A stretch of DNA of 64,000 nt from Stenotrophomonas sp. ATCM1_4 (GTDB lineage Bacteria > Pseudomonadota > Gammaproteobacteria > Xanthomonadales > Xanthomonadaceae), in assembly GCF_004348115.1 (NCBI RefSeq), contig NZ_QPFB01000001.1, forward strand, positions 2,679,928 to 2,743,927, given 5' to 3'. The notes beneath the pieces were generated by a model that was not told where the DNA came from, searched no databases, and saw nothing but the letters and a program-made list of their open reading frames with translations. Made by a program: the position numbers and the translations under genes. Below are positions 52,213 through 60,416 of this stretch, piece after piece (the first letter of the stretch is position 1; every line of letters begins with the position of its first letter).

Positions 52213-53306
52213 TGCACGCAACCATTGATTCCGCCGCCCTGGCCGCCGCGCTGAAGACCAGCGTAGCGCCCACCAACACGCCGCACCCGACCCTGACGCA
52301 CGCCCTCGTGCGCGCCGAGGGTGAATCGCTGGTGCTGGAAACCACTGACTCGGCGACTTACATGCGGCACACGCTGCCGTGCAAGGTCCACACGCCCGGC
52401 GAGGCACTTCTGCGCGTTGCCCTGCTGCGCCCCATTGCCGCAGCTCCTGGCGATGTGGTGCTGCGCGACGACGGCCGCGTGTCGCGCGGGCGCAGCAACT
52501 TCAGGGTTCCCGCCTCCGACGTGAGCGCATGGCCGGCAGAGCGCGAGGAAGCATGGCAGCGCGTGGACATCGACCCGGTCATTCTCACCGCCGCGATCAA
52601 GTCCGCCGGCTATGCCGCCGACGACGACACGATGTACACGAACGTCCGCGGCCTCCACATCCATGGTGGCCTCGTTTGGGGAAGCGATGGCATCTCCCTG
52701 TCCTACGCCGACATCGGCTACACCGGCCCGTCGATCACGATCCCGGACGGCCAGGTGCCGCGCGTAGTGCCCATGCTGCAGGAGGGCGCGGTGATCGAGA
52801 TCGGTAACGTGAATCATGATGTTGCCGGGGTACTGCGGGTCACTGCGGGCGAACAGCAGCTCAGCGTCCGGCTGCTGGGAGCCAAGGCCACGGACATCCG
52901 AGCCATCGCCAAGGGAGCGTCCTATTGCGCCGAGCACAGCGCCATCAAGCGCGATGTGCTGCTGGCCGCAGTCAAACGCTTCCTGCCCTTCGCCGCGATC
53001 CTGGGCGAGTCCAAGGCCAAGGGCCTGCCCGTGATGATCCTGGCGATGGTCGGCGGTGAGCTGTACTTGGCCGACCGCGCCGAGGAGAACCGCGAGGTCA
53101 TCAGCGAAGCAGTCCTCACCGCCGGCCCCGACTTCCGGGCAGCCCTGGACCCCCGCCGGCTGATCTCGGCCCTGATGGCGGTGGACAGCAACGTGATCGC
53201 GCTGCATGCGCCCCAGAAGGGCAAGGGCATGGCGAGCTGGATGCTCTACGAAGACCAGGGCGACGCCGAGTCCACGGCCCACCTGATCGGCCAGATGAAC
53301 ATCTGA
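52212..53306 (+). CDS. DNA sliding clamp homologue (DnaN-like)
   Basis: 364 residues, the usual length of a bacterial beta clamp (366). Three clamp-fold domains can be traced: about 1-115 (HPTLTHALVRAEGESLVLET, GRVSRGRSNFRVP), 120-240 (VILTAAIKSAGYAADDDTMY, LSYADIGYTGPSITIP), and 245-364 (AIKRDVLLAAVKRFLPFAAI, GGELYLADRAEE). Identity to host DnaN is low. It may load on phage forks and recruit host polymerase III or repair enzymes. No phage polymerase is present. It overlaps the previous stop by one base. Confidence 0.72.
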   Translation: MHATIDSAALAAALKTSVAPTNTPHPTLTHALVRAEGESLVLETTDSATYMRHTLPCKVHTPGEALLRVALLRPIAAAPGDVVLRDDGRVSRGRSNFRVPASDVSAWPAEREEAWQRVDIDPVILTAAIKSAGYAADDDTMYTNVRGLHIHGGLVWGSDGISLSYADIGYTGPSITIPDGQVPRVVPMLQEGAVIEIGNVNHDVAGVLRVTAGEQQLSVRLLGAKATDIRAIAKGASYCAEHSAIKRDVLLAAVKRFLPFAAILGESKAKGLPVMILAMVGGELYLADRAEENREVISEAVLTAGPDFRAALDPRRLISALMAVDSNVIALHAPQKGKGMASWMLYEDQGDAESTAHLIGQMNI

Positions 53307-53313
53307 GGCGACC

Positions 53314-53607
53314 ATGACCGACGCCGCCCAGAACGATGCGCTCCTGCAGGCGCTCTACCGGAAGCCGATGACCGCGATGGAGATCCTGTCCGAGCTTGGC
53401 ATCGCCAGGGCCAGCGCGCGCGTGCATGACCTCCGCAGCGCCGGTCACGTCATCCACTCCACAGAGATCGTAGTGCGCAACCGGCAGGGAAAGCCCTGCC
53501 GCGTGGCCCGCTACAGCGCGCCGAGCGCCCAGAAGCTACTCATCCCCCAAATGCCGGGCCGCGCCCGGTACAGCCACCGCCCAAGCCGCAAGGAGCCCAG
53601 CGCGTGA
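53314..53607 (+). CDS. winged-helix early protein, 97 aa
   Basis: N-terminal helix-turn-helix (MTAMEILSELGIARASARVH) and a wing (LRSAGHVIHSTEIVVR), the layout of small phage helix-turn-helix proteins. Basic C-terminal tail. It may bind DNA at early sites. Seven bases after the clamp gene. Confidence 0.65.
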   Translation: MTDAAQNDALLQALYRKPMTAMEILSELGIARASARVHDLRSAGHVIHSTEIVVRNRQGKPCRVARYSAPSAQKLLIPQMPGRARYSHRPSRKEPSA

Positions 53608-54521
53608 ACGACAAGACCTCAGATGACCGCGCGCAGCGCGCGATCCCGCCCATGACCGGTGCCGTCAATCTGCTCAACAAGCTGCTGGGCAGCGACGACA
53701 TCAAAACCAGCCACAAAGCTCGGCTGCGCACCGTCCTGGCGGAGATCACCGCCATGCAGCAGCGCGCGAGTGAGCCCGCCACAGGGCAGGAGGCGGTGGC
53801 GTGGCGGCTTGATGTGAACCCAGTGACTGACAACGCATTCGCGCAATACGTGACTGATCCGAACTTCGCTGACACCCTTCGCGATGCTGGCATTGCTGTT
53901 GAAGTGACGCCGCTCTATGCAGCAGCCCCCGTCGCCGCAGCGCCGGTTGATGGTGATGCGATTGAACGGCTGCAAGATGCAATAGAGGGCGAGTGCGAAG
54001 GTCTCGGGGTCAGCAAGGAAACCGCTGCCGCGATCCTCGCATACGTCTACCCAGCCGTAGCCACATCCCCTGTTGTCGCCTACATGGTTGATGGTCGCCT
54101 CGAGCAAGGCCTGACGTTCGACAAGTCCGCAGCCGAGAATATGGCTATGTTCAATGCGGGAACTGTTCGTCCACTAGCGTTCGCTGACAGCACCCCCGCA
54201 GCGCCGGGGATCGACCTCGGGCAGATTTGGGAGCGCGCCCATGCTGACATGCTTGCTCGTCGGCGCCGGAACAAGCACGACTGTTTCGTCCTGCGCTGTC
54301 TTAAAGACTGTGTGGACGCACTGGTCGCCGAGCAGGCCGACGCCAGCCCCAAGGGCGGCAGCGATGTGCGCGAATCCATCGCCTCCGTGATAGCTGAGTT
54401 GGAGAGCGTGCATGTGCAGAACAACAAGTACCGCATGGGTTGCTTGGGTGCTGACAACATCGATACCGCTGTGCGATTGCTGACCGCGTTGCAGGCCACC
54501 AGCGCCGAGGTGGGGTCGTGA
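53604..54521 (+). CDS. mosaic early protein, 305 aa
   Basis: Starts MNDKTSDDRAQRAIPPMTGA. Segments such as VEVTPLYAAAP and AFADSTPAAPG are typical of mosaic phage proteins made of exchangeable blocks. Helical; no catalytic motif. Overlaps the next gene by four bases. Confidence 0.5.
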   Translation: MNDKTSDDRAQRAIPPMTGAVNLLNKLLGSDDIKTSHKARLRTVLAEITAMQQRASEPATGQEAVAWRLDVNPVTDNAFAQYVTDPNFADTLRDAGIAVEVTPLYAAAPVAAAPVDGDAIERLQDAIEGECEGLGVSKETAAAILAYVYPAVATSPVVAYMVDGRLEQGLTFDKSAAENMAMFNAGTVRPLAFADSTPAAPGIDLGQIWERAHADMLARRRRNKHDCFVLRCLKDCVDALVAEQADASPKGGSDVRESIASVIAELESVHVQNNKYRMGCLGADNIDTAVRLLTALQATSAEVGS

Positions 54522-54766
54522 GCGCTCACCTGCAGTCCGTCGAGGACGTGATCGAGAACGAAATCCGACAGGGTTGCACGCAGCGCCAGATTGCACAGAG
54601 CTATGCACTGGCACTGCAATCCAATTGGCCGACCAACTGGGAGCGCGTCAACACCGCTATCACTGCGCGATGGCCGAATAGCTTGGAGCGCATCAAGAAG
54701 CTGGCATGGTCGGGGAAGTGCTTTAAGCAGCCCACCAGCCACGGCGCGGGGGTGACCGGTGAGTGA
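54518..54766 (+). CDS. hypothetical early protein, 82 aa
   Basis: Starts MSAHLQSVEDVIENEIRQGC. RQIAQSYALALQS suggests a small helix-turn-helix. No family recognised. Last intact gene before the inserted cargo cassette. Confidence 0.55.
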   Translation: MSAHLQSVEDVIENEIRQGCTQRQIAQSYALALQSNWPTNWERVNTAITARWPNSLERIKKLAWSGKCFKQPTSHGAGVTGE

Positions 54767-54788
54767 CTCACGACGCACAACATTTCGC

Positions 54789-55457
54789 TCAGTCAGTTTG
54801 CTGCCCCGCCACCGACCGAGCGAACTCAATATCATGGATTCCGAGCTCCCGCACCGCAGCTTGGCTCGCTTCCCAAACGATCCGAAGGTCATCAATGACT
54901 TTGGGAAGCGTACTGCTCAGCACCCCCAAGCCCTCTGCAAGATCGTCCGGGTCCGGATTCTCCGGCCTAAGCTCTTGAAAGACCGCAAGCACACCCATTG
55001 CTCGGACCAAACGCGCACCGTCGGTTGGCGTCAAATAGTGAAGCCGCTCCGTAACGCCCCGCACTACGGGAAACGTAACCGCATCAAGAGCATTAAAAAA
55101 CTCGTCACGCGCCTTTCTACTGGAGACAAGTGCATCACTGTAGCCAGGGGTGCCCATGAAAGCCGATATGTCCCGCACCTTGTTCAGATTGATGCTCAGT
55201 TCACCGGCGATTTGTACAAGGACGAGTACCCGCTCTTTGTTGTCCCGGAGCTGCTGCCGATCCAACTCAGTCGCTGCGATTTGGGTAGCGAGCCGTGTAG
55301 CGCGATTAGCGGCTCTTCCCAAACGATAGGTGAAGAAACCAAGAATGGCAGTCGCGATGAACCCCAGAAGTGCTCCAACTGCCGCCCAGGCATCCCACCA
55401 AACAAGGCAATCCTTTGCCAAAGGCCAGCACTGGCTCACGCCATCCAACATGCTCAT
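54789..55457 (-). CDS. membrane-anchored cargo protein, 222 aa
   Basis: One N-terminal membrane helix (AAVGALLGFIATAILGFFTY) is followed by a cytoplasmic helical domain (LGRAANRATRLATQIAATEL and onward). No family recognised. It is read against the PL operon, has lower GC than its neighbours, and is preceded by a small gene on the same strand. Likely expressed in the lysogen; an exclusion role is possible but unproven. ATG at 55451 is an alternative start. Confidence 0.55.
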   Translation of the reverse strand: MSMLDGVSQCWPLAKDCLVWWDAWAAVGALLGFIATAILGFFTYRLGRAANRATRLATQIAATELDRQQLRDNKERVLVLVQIAGELSINLNKVRDISAFMGTPGYSDALVSSRKARDEFFNALDAVTFPVVRGVTERLHYLTPTDGARLVRAMGVLAVFQELRPENPDPDDLAEGLGVLSSTLPKVIDDLRIVWEASQAAVRELGIHDIEFARSVAGQQTD

Positions 55458-55553
55458 TCCCTAATCCCCCTGTGGATTGGGCGGCATTTTGCCATGGGCG
55501 CCGGAATTACTCTCGCCGCGCGCTCGCCCGCAGTGGGTGAAGCGTTGATTGGC

Positions 55554-55763
55554 CTACATCCTGATTGTGATCGGCGCCGATCCACCAAACTGCCTGCGCA
55601 GCCTATCCAGTTCAGCCCGCCCTTTCGTAGTCAATGCATATCTGCCGAGCCCTTCTCTCTTGACGAAGGGACCGGAAGCAATGGCATCCAACTGGGTCGC
55701 GTAAAGATGGCCCGCGTTTCCCGCGACCAGGGAAAGGAGCTTGAAAAGAGTCTCTTCGTCCAT
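55554..55763 (-). CDS. possible small winged-helix protein, 69 aa
   Basis: Starts MDEETLFKLLSLVAGNAGHL; the segment GLGRYALTTKGRAELDRLRR has the look of a winged-helix wing and last helix. No ribosome site is visible. It could regulate the membrane protein 97 bases downstream. Its ATG lies on the same four bases (CATG) as a rightward ATG of a weaker frame. Confidence 0.45.
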   Translation of the reverse strand: MDEETLFKLLSLVAGNAGHLYATQLDAIASGPFVKREGLGRYALTTKGRAELDRLRRQFGGSAPITIRM

Positions 55764-55834
55764 GAGGCAGAAAGTTACTGCAGACCCCCGGGTCCACTCA
55801 AGCCGGCGGACATCCCGCAGGAGGCGAGCGAAGC

Positions 55835-56091
55835 GTGACGAACCAGGCCGGACCGACAGGTGTTTGGCTGTGCTTCTCGACGGTCCGGCAACCACGTCGG
55901 AGGTGTGCGTTGCCACCGGCATTGGCTCCAAGAGCGCCGGCTCTCTCCTCGCCTCCGCCCACAAGCAGGGGCGAGTGTTGAAGCGATGGTTCAAGAAATT
56001 CCACTGCGACGACGGTGACGATTACTCCGATGTGGTGCTTTGGGTGCTTCCCGAGCACGCCGCGGCATGGCCCGAGCAGGAGCGTGCGTGA
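55835..56091 (+). pseudogene. helix-turn-helix early gene with a 1-base frameshift
   Basis: The GTG at 55835 (GGAGG ten bases upstream) starts MTNQAGPTGV, then runs out of frame at the short T run 55863-55865. One added T would join it to LAVLLDGPATTSEVCVATGI, a helix-turn-helix-like sequence that ends EQERA at 56091. The restored product is about 86 residues. The stop overlaps the next ATG as TGATG. The break may be real decay or a sequencing error. Confidence 0.5.
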
Positions 56092-56297
56092 TGGGCGAGT
56101 TCCACATCAGCAAGGCCCTCGTGCGGGCGCTACGCTGACTGGCTCACGGACAGAAGGGGTTGGATGAAGAGGCGTACCGCGCGCACGTGCGCGCCGTTGG
56201 GTGCGAAAGCACCCTCGACCTCACCCGGTCTCAGCATCAAGCACTGCTGCAGCGCCTGTTCGCGCTTCCGGATAGACAGGCCAGCACGAGGCAATGA
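56091..56297 (+). pseudogene. GemA-like early protein with in-frame TGA
   Basis: The frame starts MGEFHISKALVRALR, meets TGA at codon 16 (56136-56138), and continues LAHGQKGLDEEAYRAHVRAV to a stop that overlaps the next gene. The part after the TGA recalls Mu GemA (gp16, DUF1018: GLDxxxYR). A single base change would restore it. Coupling on both sides shows the full frame was once translated. Confidence 0.55.
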
Positions 56298-56506
56298 ATG
56301 CCACGACCGACCAGGGGGACGCGTACGGGTTCAAAGCCCGCTGGATGGCAGAGAAAAACCGCGAGGCCGCCGATGCAGCGCGCGTCGCTTACAACTTCCC
56401 GCCCTCAGTACGAGAGGAACGGGTGAACTACTACCTGGCCGAGGCTGACCGATGGGATGCCATCGCCGACCGGGCGCAACATGGAGATCGAAACAATGTC
56501 CGATAA
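56294..56506 (+). CDS. hypothetical early protein, 70 aa
   Basis: Starts MNATTDQGDAYGFKARWMAE; helical, Ala-rich. Overlaps the excisionase gene by 11 bases. No family recognised. Confidence 0.55.
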   Translation: MNATTDQGDAYGFKARWMAEKNREAADAARVAYNFPPSVREERVNYYLAEADRWDAIADRAQHGDRNNVR

Positions 56507-56708
56507 GGAACCCGAGCGCCTGCTCACAATTCACAGCGTCTGCGACCAGGCCGGGGTGCGCACGTCCTACATCTATGAGCGGATGAAGGAGGGCAAGTTC
56601 CCGAAATCGATCCGGGTTGGCAGGCGCGCCATGTGGTTGCAGTCGGAGATCCAGAGCTGGATTCGCCAGCAGGTCGAAGCAAACCGAGGTTCGCAGCCGG
56701 GAGGGTAA
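56496..56708 (+). CDS. AlpA-family excisionase candidate
   Basis: 70 residues from the ATG at 56496 (GGAG nine bases upstream). A MerR-like helix-turn-helix (LLTIHSVCDQAGVRTSYIYE, KFPKSIRVGRRAMWLQSEIQ) matches AlpA. Last gene of the PL operon, 52 bases from attR, so it probably directs integrase toward excision. On the circular phage it flanks attP opposite the integrase. Confidence 0.8.
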   Translation: MSDKEPERLLTIHSVCDQAGVRTSYIYERMKEGKFPKSIRVGRRAMWLQSEIQSWIRQQVEANRGSQPGG

Positions 56709-56736
56709 GTGGGTGGGTAGATAATGCCGAGGCAAG

Positions 56737-56764
56737 AAAAAGCCCCTATTTCTAGGGGCTTTTT
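56737..56764. terminator. bidirectional terminator supplied by the phage
   Basis: AAAAAGCCCCTA / TAGGGGCTTTTT stem with a four-base loop. It ends the PL operon and, read leftward, replaces the lost terminator of tRNA-Ser. It overlaps the first five bases of attR. Confidence 0.85.
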
Positions 56765-56786
56765 CATGTATCTGGCGGAGAGGGGG
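56760..56786. repeat. attR: right 27-bp core repeat
   Basis: Identical to 3099-3125. The first 13 bases lie past the tRNA 3' end and the last 14 are tRNA 3' end, so insertion keeps the tRNA whole. Confidence 0.9.
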
Positions 56787-56863
56787 GGATTCGAACCCCC
56801 GAGGCGCTATAAACGCCTGCCTGATTTCGAGTCAGGTACATTCAACCGCTCTGCCACCTCTCC
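56773..56863 (-). tRNA. tRNA-Ser (anticodon CGA)
   Basis: 91 bases on the minus strand with encoded CCA at 56773-56775. Acceptor GGAGAGG pairs with CCTCTCC. Anticodon loop CTCGAAA gives CGA, reading UCG codons. A long variable arm marks it as class II. Its 3' end is the prophage attachment site. Confidence 0.95.
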
Positions 56864-57060
56864 AGATGGTCCCGGCGAGCCGGGCTGCGAATGATAAGGG
56901 GCTTCGGCCAAGCCGACAAGCGCTTTTTCATCATCGAACCGATCAACGCCACGTCCGGCAACCTTTCCCGCAGCTGGCTGGCCCCCTGCCGCCGCTTGCC
57001 GTACACGTCCATGAACGCGATGATGCGGATTCTCCATACGCCGCGCCCTTCCGGGCACCC

Positions 57061-57765
57061 ATGATCGAATTCGGACACCTCAGCCACGTCGGCCTGCGCC
57101 GCCAGCTCAATGAAGACACCTATTACGGTGACGGCGAGCTGGGCCTCTGGCTGGTCGCCGATGGCATGGGCGGGCATGCCTGTGGCGAGGTCGCCAGCGC
57201 ACTGGCACGCGAGACCATCGTGCGCGAAGTCCGCAACGGCACCGCGTTGGCCCAGGCCATCCGCATCGCCGACGAGGAGATCATCCGCACCTCGCGCCGT
57301 CGCAACGACAGCCTGCCGATGGGCACCACCGTCGTGGCCGCGCGCGTGCAGGGCAACCGCTTCGAGGTGGCCTGGGTCGGCGACAGCCGCGCCTACCTGT
57401 GGCGCGACGGCAAGCTGGGCCAGCTCAGTCAGGACCACAGCTACGTGCAGGAGCTGATTGCCCAGGGCACGCTCACCGCCGAGCAGGCCCGCGCCCATCC
57501 ACACCGCAATGTCGTCACCCAGGCGCTCGGCGTCACTGATCCGGCCCACCTCAACGTCGCCACCATGACCGGCGAACTGCGCCCAGGCATGCAACTGCTG
57601 CTGTGCAGTGACGGCCTGACCGAGGAAGTGGACGACCGCAGCCTGGCCGAAACCCTCGGCCACGCCGACTGCAGCGCGCAGGAATGCGTGGACATGCTGG
57701 TCGCTGCCGCGCTGGATGGCGGCGGCTCGGACAACATCACCGCCATCCTCGTCCGCTGCCACTGA
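57061..57765 (+). CDS. PP2C-family Ser/Thr protein phosphatase
   Basis: 234 residues. All PP2C motifs are visible: LNEDTYY, LVADGMGGH, GTTVVAA, VGDSRAYLW, LLLCSDGLTEE and GSDNITAI, with the metal-binding Asp residues. A bacterial Stp/PppA-type phosphatase that reverses Ser/Thr kinase signalling in the cytoplasm. The ATG at 57061 fits the family start; the longer frame to 56866 runs into the tRNA. Confidence 0.9.
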   Translation: MIEFGHLSHVGLRRQLNEDTYYGDGELGLWLVADGMGGHACGEVASALARETIVREVRNGTALAQAIRIADEEIIRTSRRRNDSLPMGTTVVAARVQGNRFEVAWVGDSRAYLWRDGKLGQLSQDHSYVQELIAQGTLTAEQARAHPHRNVVTQALGVTDPAHLNVATMTGELRPGMQLLLCSDGLTEEVDDRSLAETLGHADCSAQECVDMLVAAALDGGGSDNITAILVRCH

Positions 57766-57782
57766 GGCAGCGGCTCCCGGCC

Positions 57783-58508
57783 TCAGGCCGGTTCGGGTTC
57801 CGGCGCGCGTTCGCCATCCCACCAGGCGTGACCAGCCTTCTTGCGCAGCTTGGCCAGGCGCGCCTCATGCGCCTCCAGCTCCGATGCCGTGGCCACCACC
57901 CGTGGCCGCGGCAGCAGCACCGAAGCGTCGAAGGCCTGCATCGTGCCGGCGGCACTGGCCTTCTCCGCCTCGGGCTGGCCGAAGCCGATCTCTTCCTGGC
58001 CGGAGGTCAGCGCGATGTAGACGTCGGCCAGGATCTGGGCATCGAGCAGGCCGCCGTGCAGTTGGCGGTGCGAGTTGTCCACGCCCAGGCGCTTGCACAG
58101 CGCATCGAGTGAATTGCGCTGGCCCGGGAAGCGTTCGCGCGCCATCGCCAGGGTGTCGGTCACCGTCACCCGCTCGCTCAGCCGGCCCTTGCCGGCCAGC
58201 ACCATCTCGTTCTCCAGGAAGCCCATGTCGAACGAGGCGTTGTGGATGATCAGCTCGGCGCCGTCCACGTAGGCCAGGAACTCATCGACGATTTCGTCGA
58301 AGCGCGGCTTGTCGGCCAGGAAGTCCAGGCTCAGGCCGGTCACTTCGGCCGCGCCGGCCTCGAAGTCGCAGTCCGGCTTCATGTAACGGTGGAAGTTGTT
58401 GCCGCTGGGGCGGCGCTCCAGCAGCTCCACGCAGCCGATTTCGACCACGCGGTTACCTTTCTTCCATTCCAGGCCGGTGGTTTCGGTATCAAGGATGATC
58501 TGGCGCAT
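57783..58508 (-). CDS. dnaQ: DNA polymerase III epsilon subunit
   Basis: 241 residues. The 3'-5' exonuclease motifs are DTETTGLEW (Exo I), HNASFDMGF (Exo II) and HGGLLDAQI (Exo III). The C-terminal segment contacts alpha. It proofreads during replication. Eight bases after rnhA, the classic rnhA-dnaQ order on one strand here. It converges with the phosphatase gene. Confidence 0.95.
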   Translation of the reverse strand: MRQIILDTETTGLEWKKGNRVVEIGCVELLERRPSGNNFHRYMKPDCDFEAGAAEVTGLSLDFLADKPRFDEIVDEFLAYVDGAELIIHNASFDMGFLENEMVLAGKGRLSERVTVTDTLAMARERFPGQRNSLDALCKRLGVDNSHRQLHGGLLDAQILADVYIALTSGQEEIGFGQPEAEKASAAGTMQAFDASVLLPRPRVVATASELEAHEARLAKLRKKAGHAWWDGERAPEPEPA

Positions 58509-58516
58509 GGCCTACC

Positions 58517-58969
58517 TCAGTTGCTTGCGGCGCCATCGCGCACGCGGATTGCTGCATCGCGGGCCAACTGGTCCACGCGTTCGTTGTCAGGGTCACCATT
58601 GTGGCCCTTCACCCAGCGCCACTCGATCTGGTGCCGCTGGGTGGCGGTGTGCAGGCGCTCCCACAGGTCGCGGTTCTTCACCGGGTCGCCGCCGGCGGTC
58701 TTCCAGTTGCGCCGCACCCAGCCCGGCATCCACTCGGTGATGCCCTGGCGCACGTACTGCGAGTCGGTCTGCAGCATGATGTTGCACGGCTCGCTGAGTG
58801 CCTCCAGCCCAGCGATGGCCGCCATCAGCTCCATCCGGTTGTTGGTGGTGTGCGCTTCGCCGCCGCTCAGTTCGCGCTCGTGCGCCTTGTAGCGCAACAG
58901 GGCCGCCCAACCGCCCGGCCCCGGGTTGCCGAGGCAGGCGCCGTCGGTATGTATTTCGATTGACTTCAT
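58517..58969 (-). CDS. rnhA: ribonuclease HI
   Basis: 150 residues. Active-site carboxylates are seen in [26 protein letters not shown] and [11 protein letters not shown]. It cuts RNA in RNA-DNA hybrids. The ATG at 58969 gives the normal length; the longer frame runs through the methyltransferase gene. Confidence 0.96.
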   Translation of the reverse strand: MKSIEIHTDGACLGNPGPGGWAALLRYKAHERELSGGEAHTTNNRMELMAAIAGLEALSEPCNIMLQTDSQYVRQGITEWMPGWVRRNWKTAGGDPVKNRDLWERLHTATQRHQIEWRWVKGHNGDPDNERVDQLARDAAIRVRDGAASN

Positions 58970-58986
58970 GTAGTTCCGTAAGTTGT

Positions 58987-59640
58987 TCAGGTCACGACCG
59001 GCCGCGACCAGCCTGCACGGCTGGCCTTGATCGGCCCGATCAGCGCCTCGGTGCGCTTCTCCGCCTCCAGCACGCACAAGGCGCGCAAGGCCGGCAGCCC
59101 GTTGCCCGGGGCATCGGCGGCCTGGCTCCACAGCGGCCCGTAATACTGCACGGTCTGGCAACGGATGCCATGCCGTTTCAGCAGCACGCGGCTGCGCGCC
59201 ATCGAGGCCGGCCGCGCGCCCTGCCACTGCCAATGTGCCCGGTACGGGCTGTAGCGGTTGAGCAGCGTCATCCACAGGCGTCCGCCGGGCATCAGCACCC
59301 GCGCGCACTCGGCCAGCAAGCGGTCCAGGTCCTCCGAGGCCGCGTGCTGGATCACGATCGCGTTGAGGCCTTCGGCCGGCAATGGCAGCGGCAGTCCGCA
59401 ATGCAGGTCGCCGAACCAGTGCCCGCCGTTGCCCACCCGGTGCAGGCGCAATCCACGTCCCGCCGGACCGTTTTCGGGCCGCCATGCCGCATTGGGGGAC
59501 AGCCACAGCCAAGGCTGTGAAGGCACGCCCTGCAGGCGCTGGAGCAGGTGCCGGTGCTCCCAATCCCGCATCGCCTGCGCCCCGGCCATCTCAAACCAGG
59601 GCGAGACTGCAGCTTGACGGGGGGACGGGGCGGCAGGCAT
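58987..59640 (-). CDS. class I SAM-dependent methyltransferase
   Basis: 217 residues. [20 protein letters not shown] and [20 protein letters not shown] are the post-I and motif III regions of the methyltransferase 11 group. The glycine-rich motif I is weak. Commonly sits beside rnhA and gloB in gammaproteobacteria; substrate unknown. Divergent from gloB. Confidence 0.75.
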   Translation of the reverse strand: MPAAPSPRQAAVSPWFEMAGAQAMRDWEHRHLLQRLQGVPSQPWLWLSPNAAWRPENGPAGRGLRLHRVGNGGHWFGDLHCGLPLPLPAEGLNAIVIQHAASEDLDRLLAECARVLMPGGRLWMTLLNRYSPYRAHWQWQGARPASMARSRVLLKRHGIRCQTVQYYGPLWSQAADAPGNGLPALRALCVLEAEKRTEALIGPIKASRAGWSRPVVT

Positions 59641-59651
59641 TTTCCAATTCT

Positions 59652-60416
59652 ATGCGACTGACCGCCCTGCCTGCATTCCAGGACAACTACATCTGGGCGC
59701 TGCAAACGCCCGACGATCGCGCTGTTTTCGTCGACCCGGGCGAGGCCGGGCCGGTGCTGGAGGCTGCCGCCCAGGGCATGCAGCCTGCCGCCGTCCTGCT
59801 CACCCATCACCACGACGACCACATCGGCGGGGTGGCCGAACTGCGCCGGCAGTGGCCGCGCCTGAGGGTGTTCGGCCCCGTGGATGAACGCATCGGCCTG
59901 GAACATGAACAGGTGGCCAATGGCGACCGGGTACAATTGTGCGGCTTCGACCTCTCGGTGATGGCGGTACCCGGCCACACCCGAAGCCACATCGCGTACT
60001 TCGGCCACAACCACCTGTTCTGTGGCGACATGCTGTTCAGCCTGGGCTGTGGGCGCATGTTCGAAGGTACGCCCGCCCAGATGCTGGCCTCGCTCAAGCG
60101 CCTGGCCGCCCTGCCCCCGCAGACATGGGTCTGCTGCGGGCATGAGTACACGCTGGCCAATGCCGTGTTCGCGCGGCATGTCGATCCCACCAACGCGGCA
60201 TTGCAACGCCGCCAACAGGAAGCCTTGGACATGCGCAGCCGTTCCCGTCCCACCGTTCCCGCCGTACTGGCCAACGAACTGCAATGCAATCCCTTCCTGC
60301 GCACGGGCGAAGCCGTCATCCGTGACGCCGTCGCCGCCCACCTGGGCCAGTTCCCGGCCGACGAGGTGGACGTATTCGCCGGATTGCGGCGCTGGAAAGA
60401 CGGTTTCCGCGCGTGA
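59652..60416 (+). CDS. gloB: hydroxyacylglutathione hydrolase (glyoxalase II)
   Basis: 254 residues. Zinc-binding [10 protein letters not shown], metal ligand His in VPGHTRSH, Asp in FCGDMLF and His in CCGHEYT are all present. The C-terminal glutathione-binding region is RSRPTVPAV. It completes methylglyoxal detoxification, releasing D-lactate. Its stop overlaps the start of the next gene. Confidence 0.95.
   Translation: MRLTALPAFQDNYIWALQTPDDRAVFVDPGEAGPVLEAAAQGMQPAAVLLTHHHDDHIGGVAELRRQWPRLRVFGPVDERIGLEHEQVANGDRVQLCGFDLSVMAVPGHTRSHIAYFGHNHLFCGDMLFSLGCGRMFEGTPAQMLASLKRLAALPPQTWVCCGHEYTLANAVFARHVDPTNAALQRRQQEALDMRSRSRPTVPAVLANELQCNPFLRTGEAVIRDAVAAHLGQFPADEVDVFAGLRRWKDGFRA

Larger units (their letters stand above)
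54759..55838 (+). pseudogene. early gene interrupted by a cargo cassette (remnant ends)
   Basis: A coupled GTG start at 54759 (overlapping the previous stop) gives MSDSRRTT. The same frame ends GPLKPADIPQEASEA at 55838, overlapping the next GTG. The roughly 1 kb between is the antisense of two leftward genes and not real coding in this frame. The ends look like what is left of a small PL-operon gene replaced in its middle. This is inference from coupling at both ends. Confidence 0.4.
3099..56786. mobile_element. lambda-like prophage in tRNA-Ser(CGA)
   Basis: Bounded by the 27-bp repeats. It contains integrase, excisionase candidate, immunity region, replication genes, lysis cassette, cos-like region, terminase, and a full head and siphovirus tail set in lambda order. 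The unit from repeat to repeat is 53,661 bp. All essential structural genes appear intact. Damage is confined to cargo and a few early genes, so it may be inducible. Confidence 0.95.
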
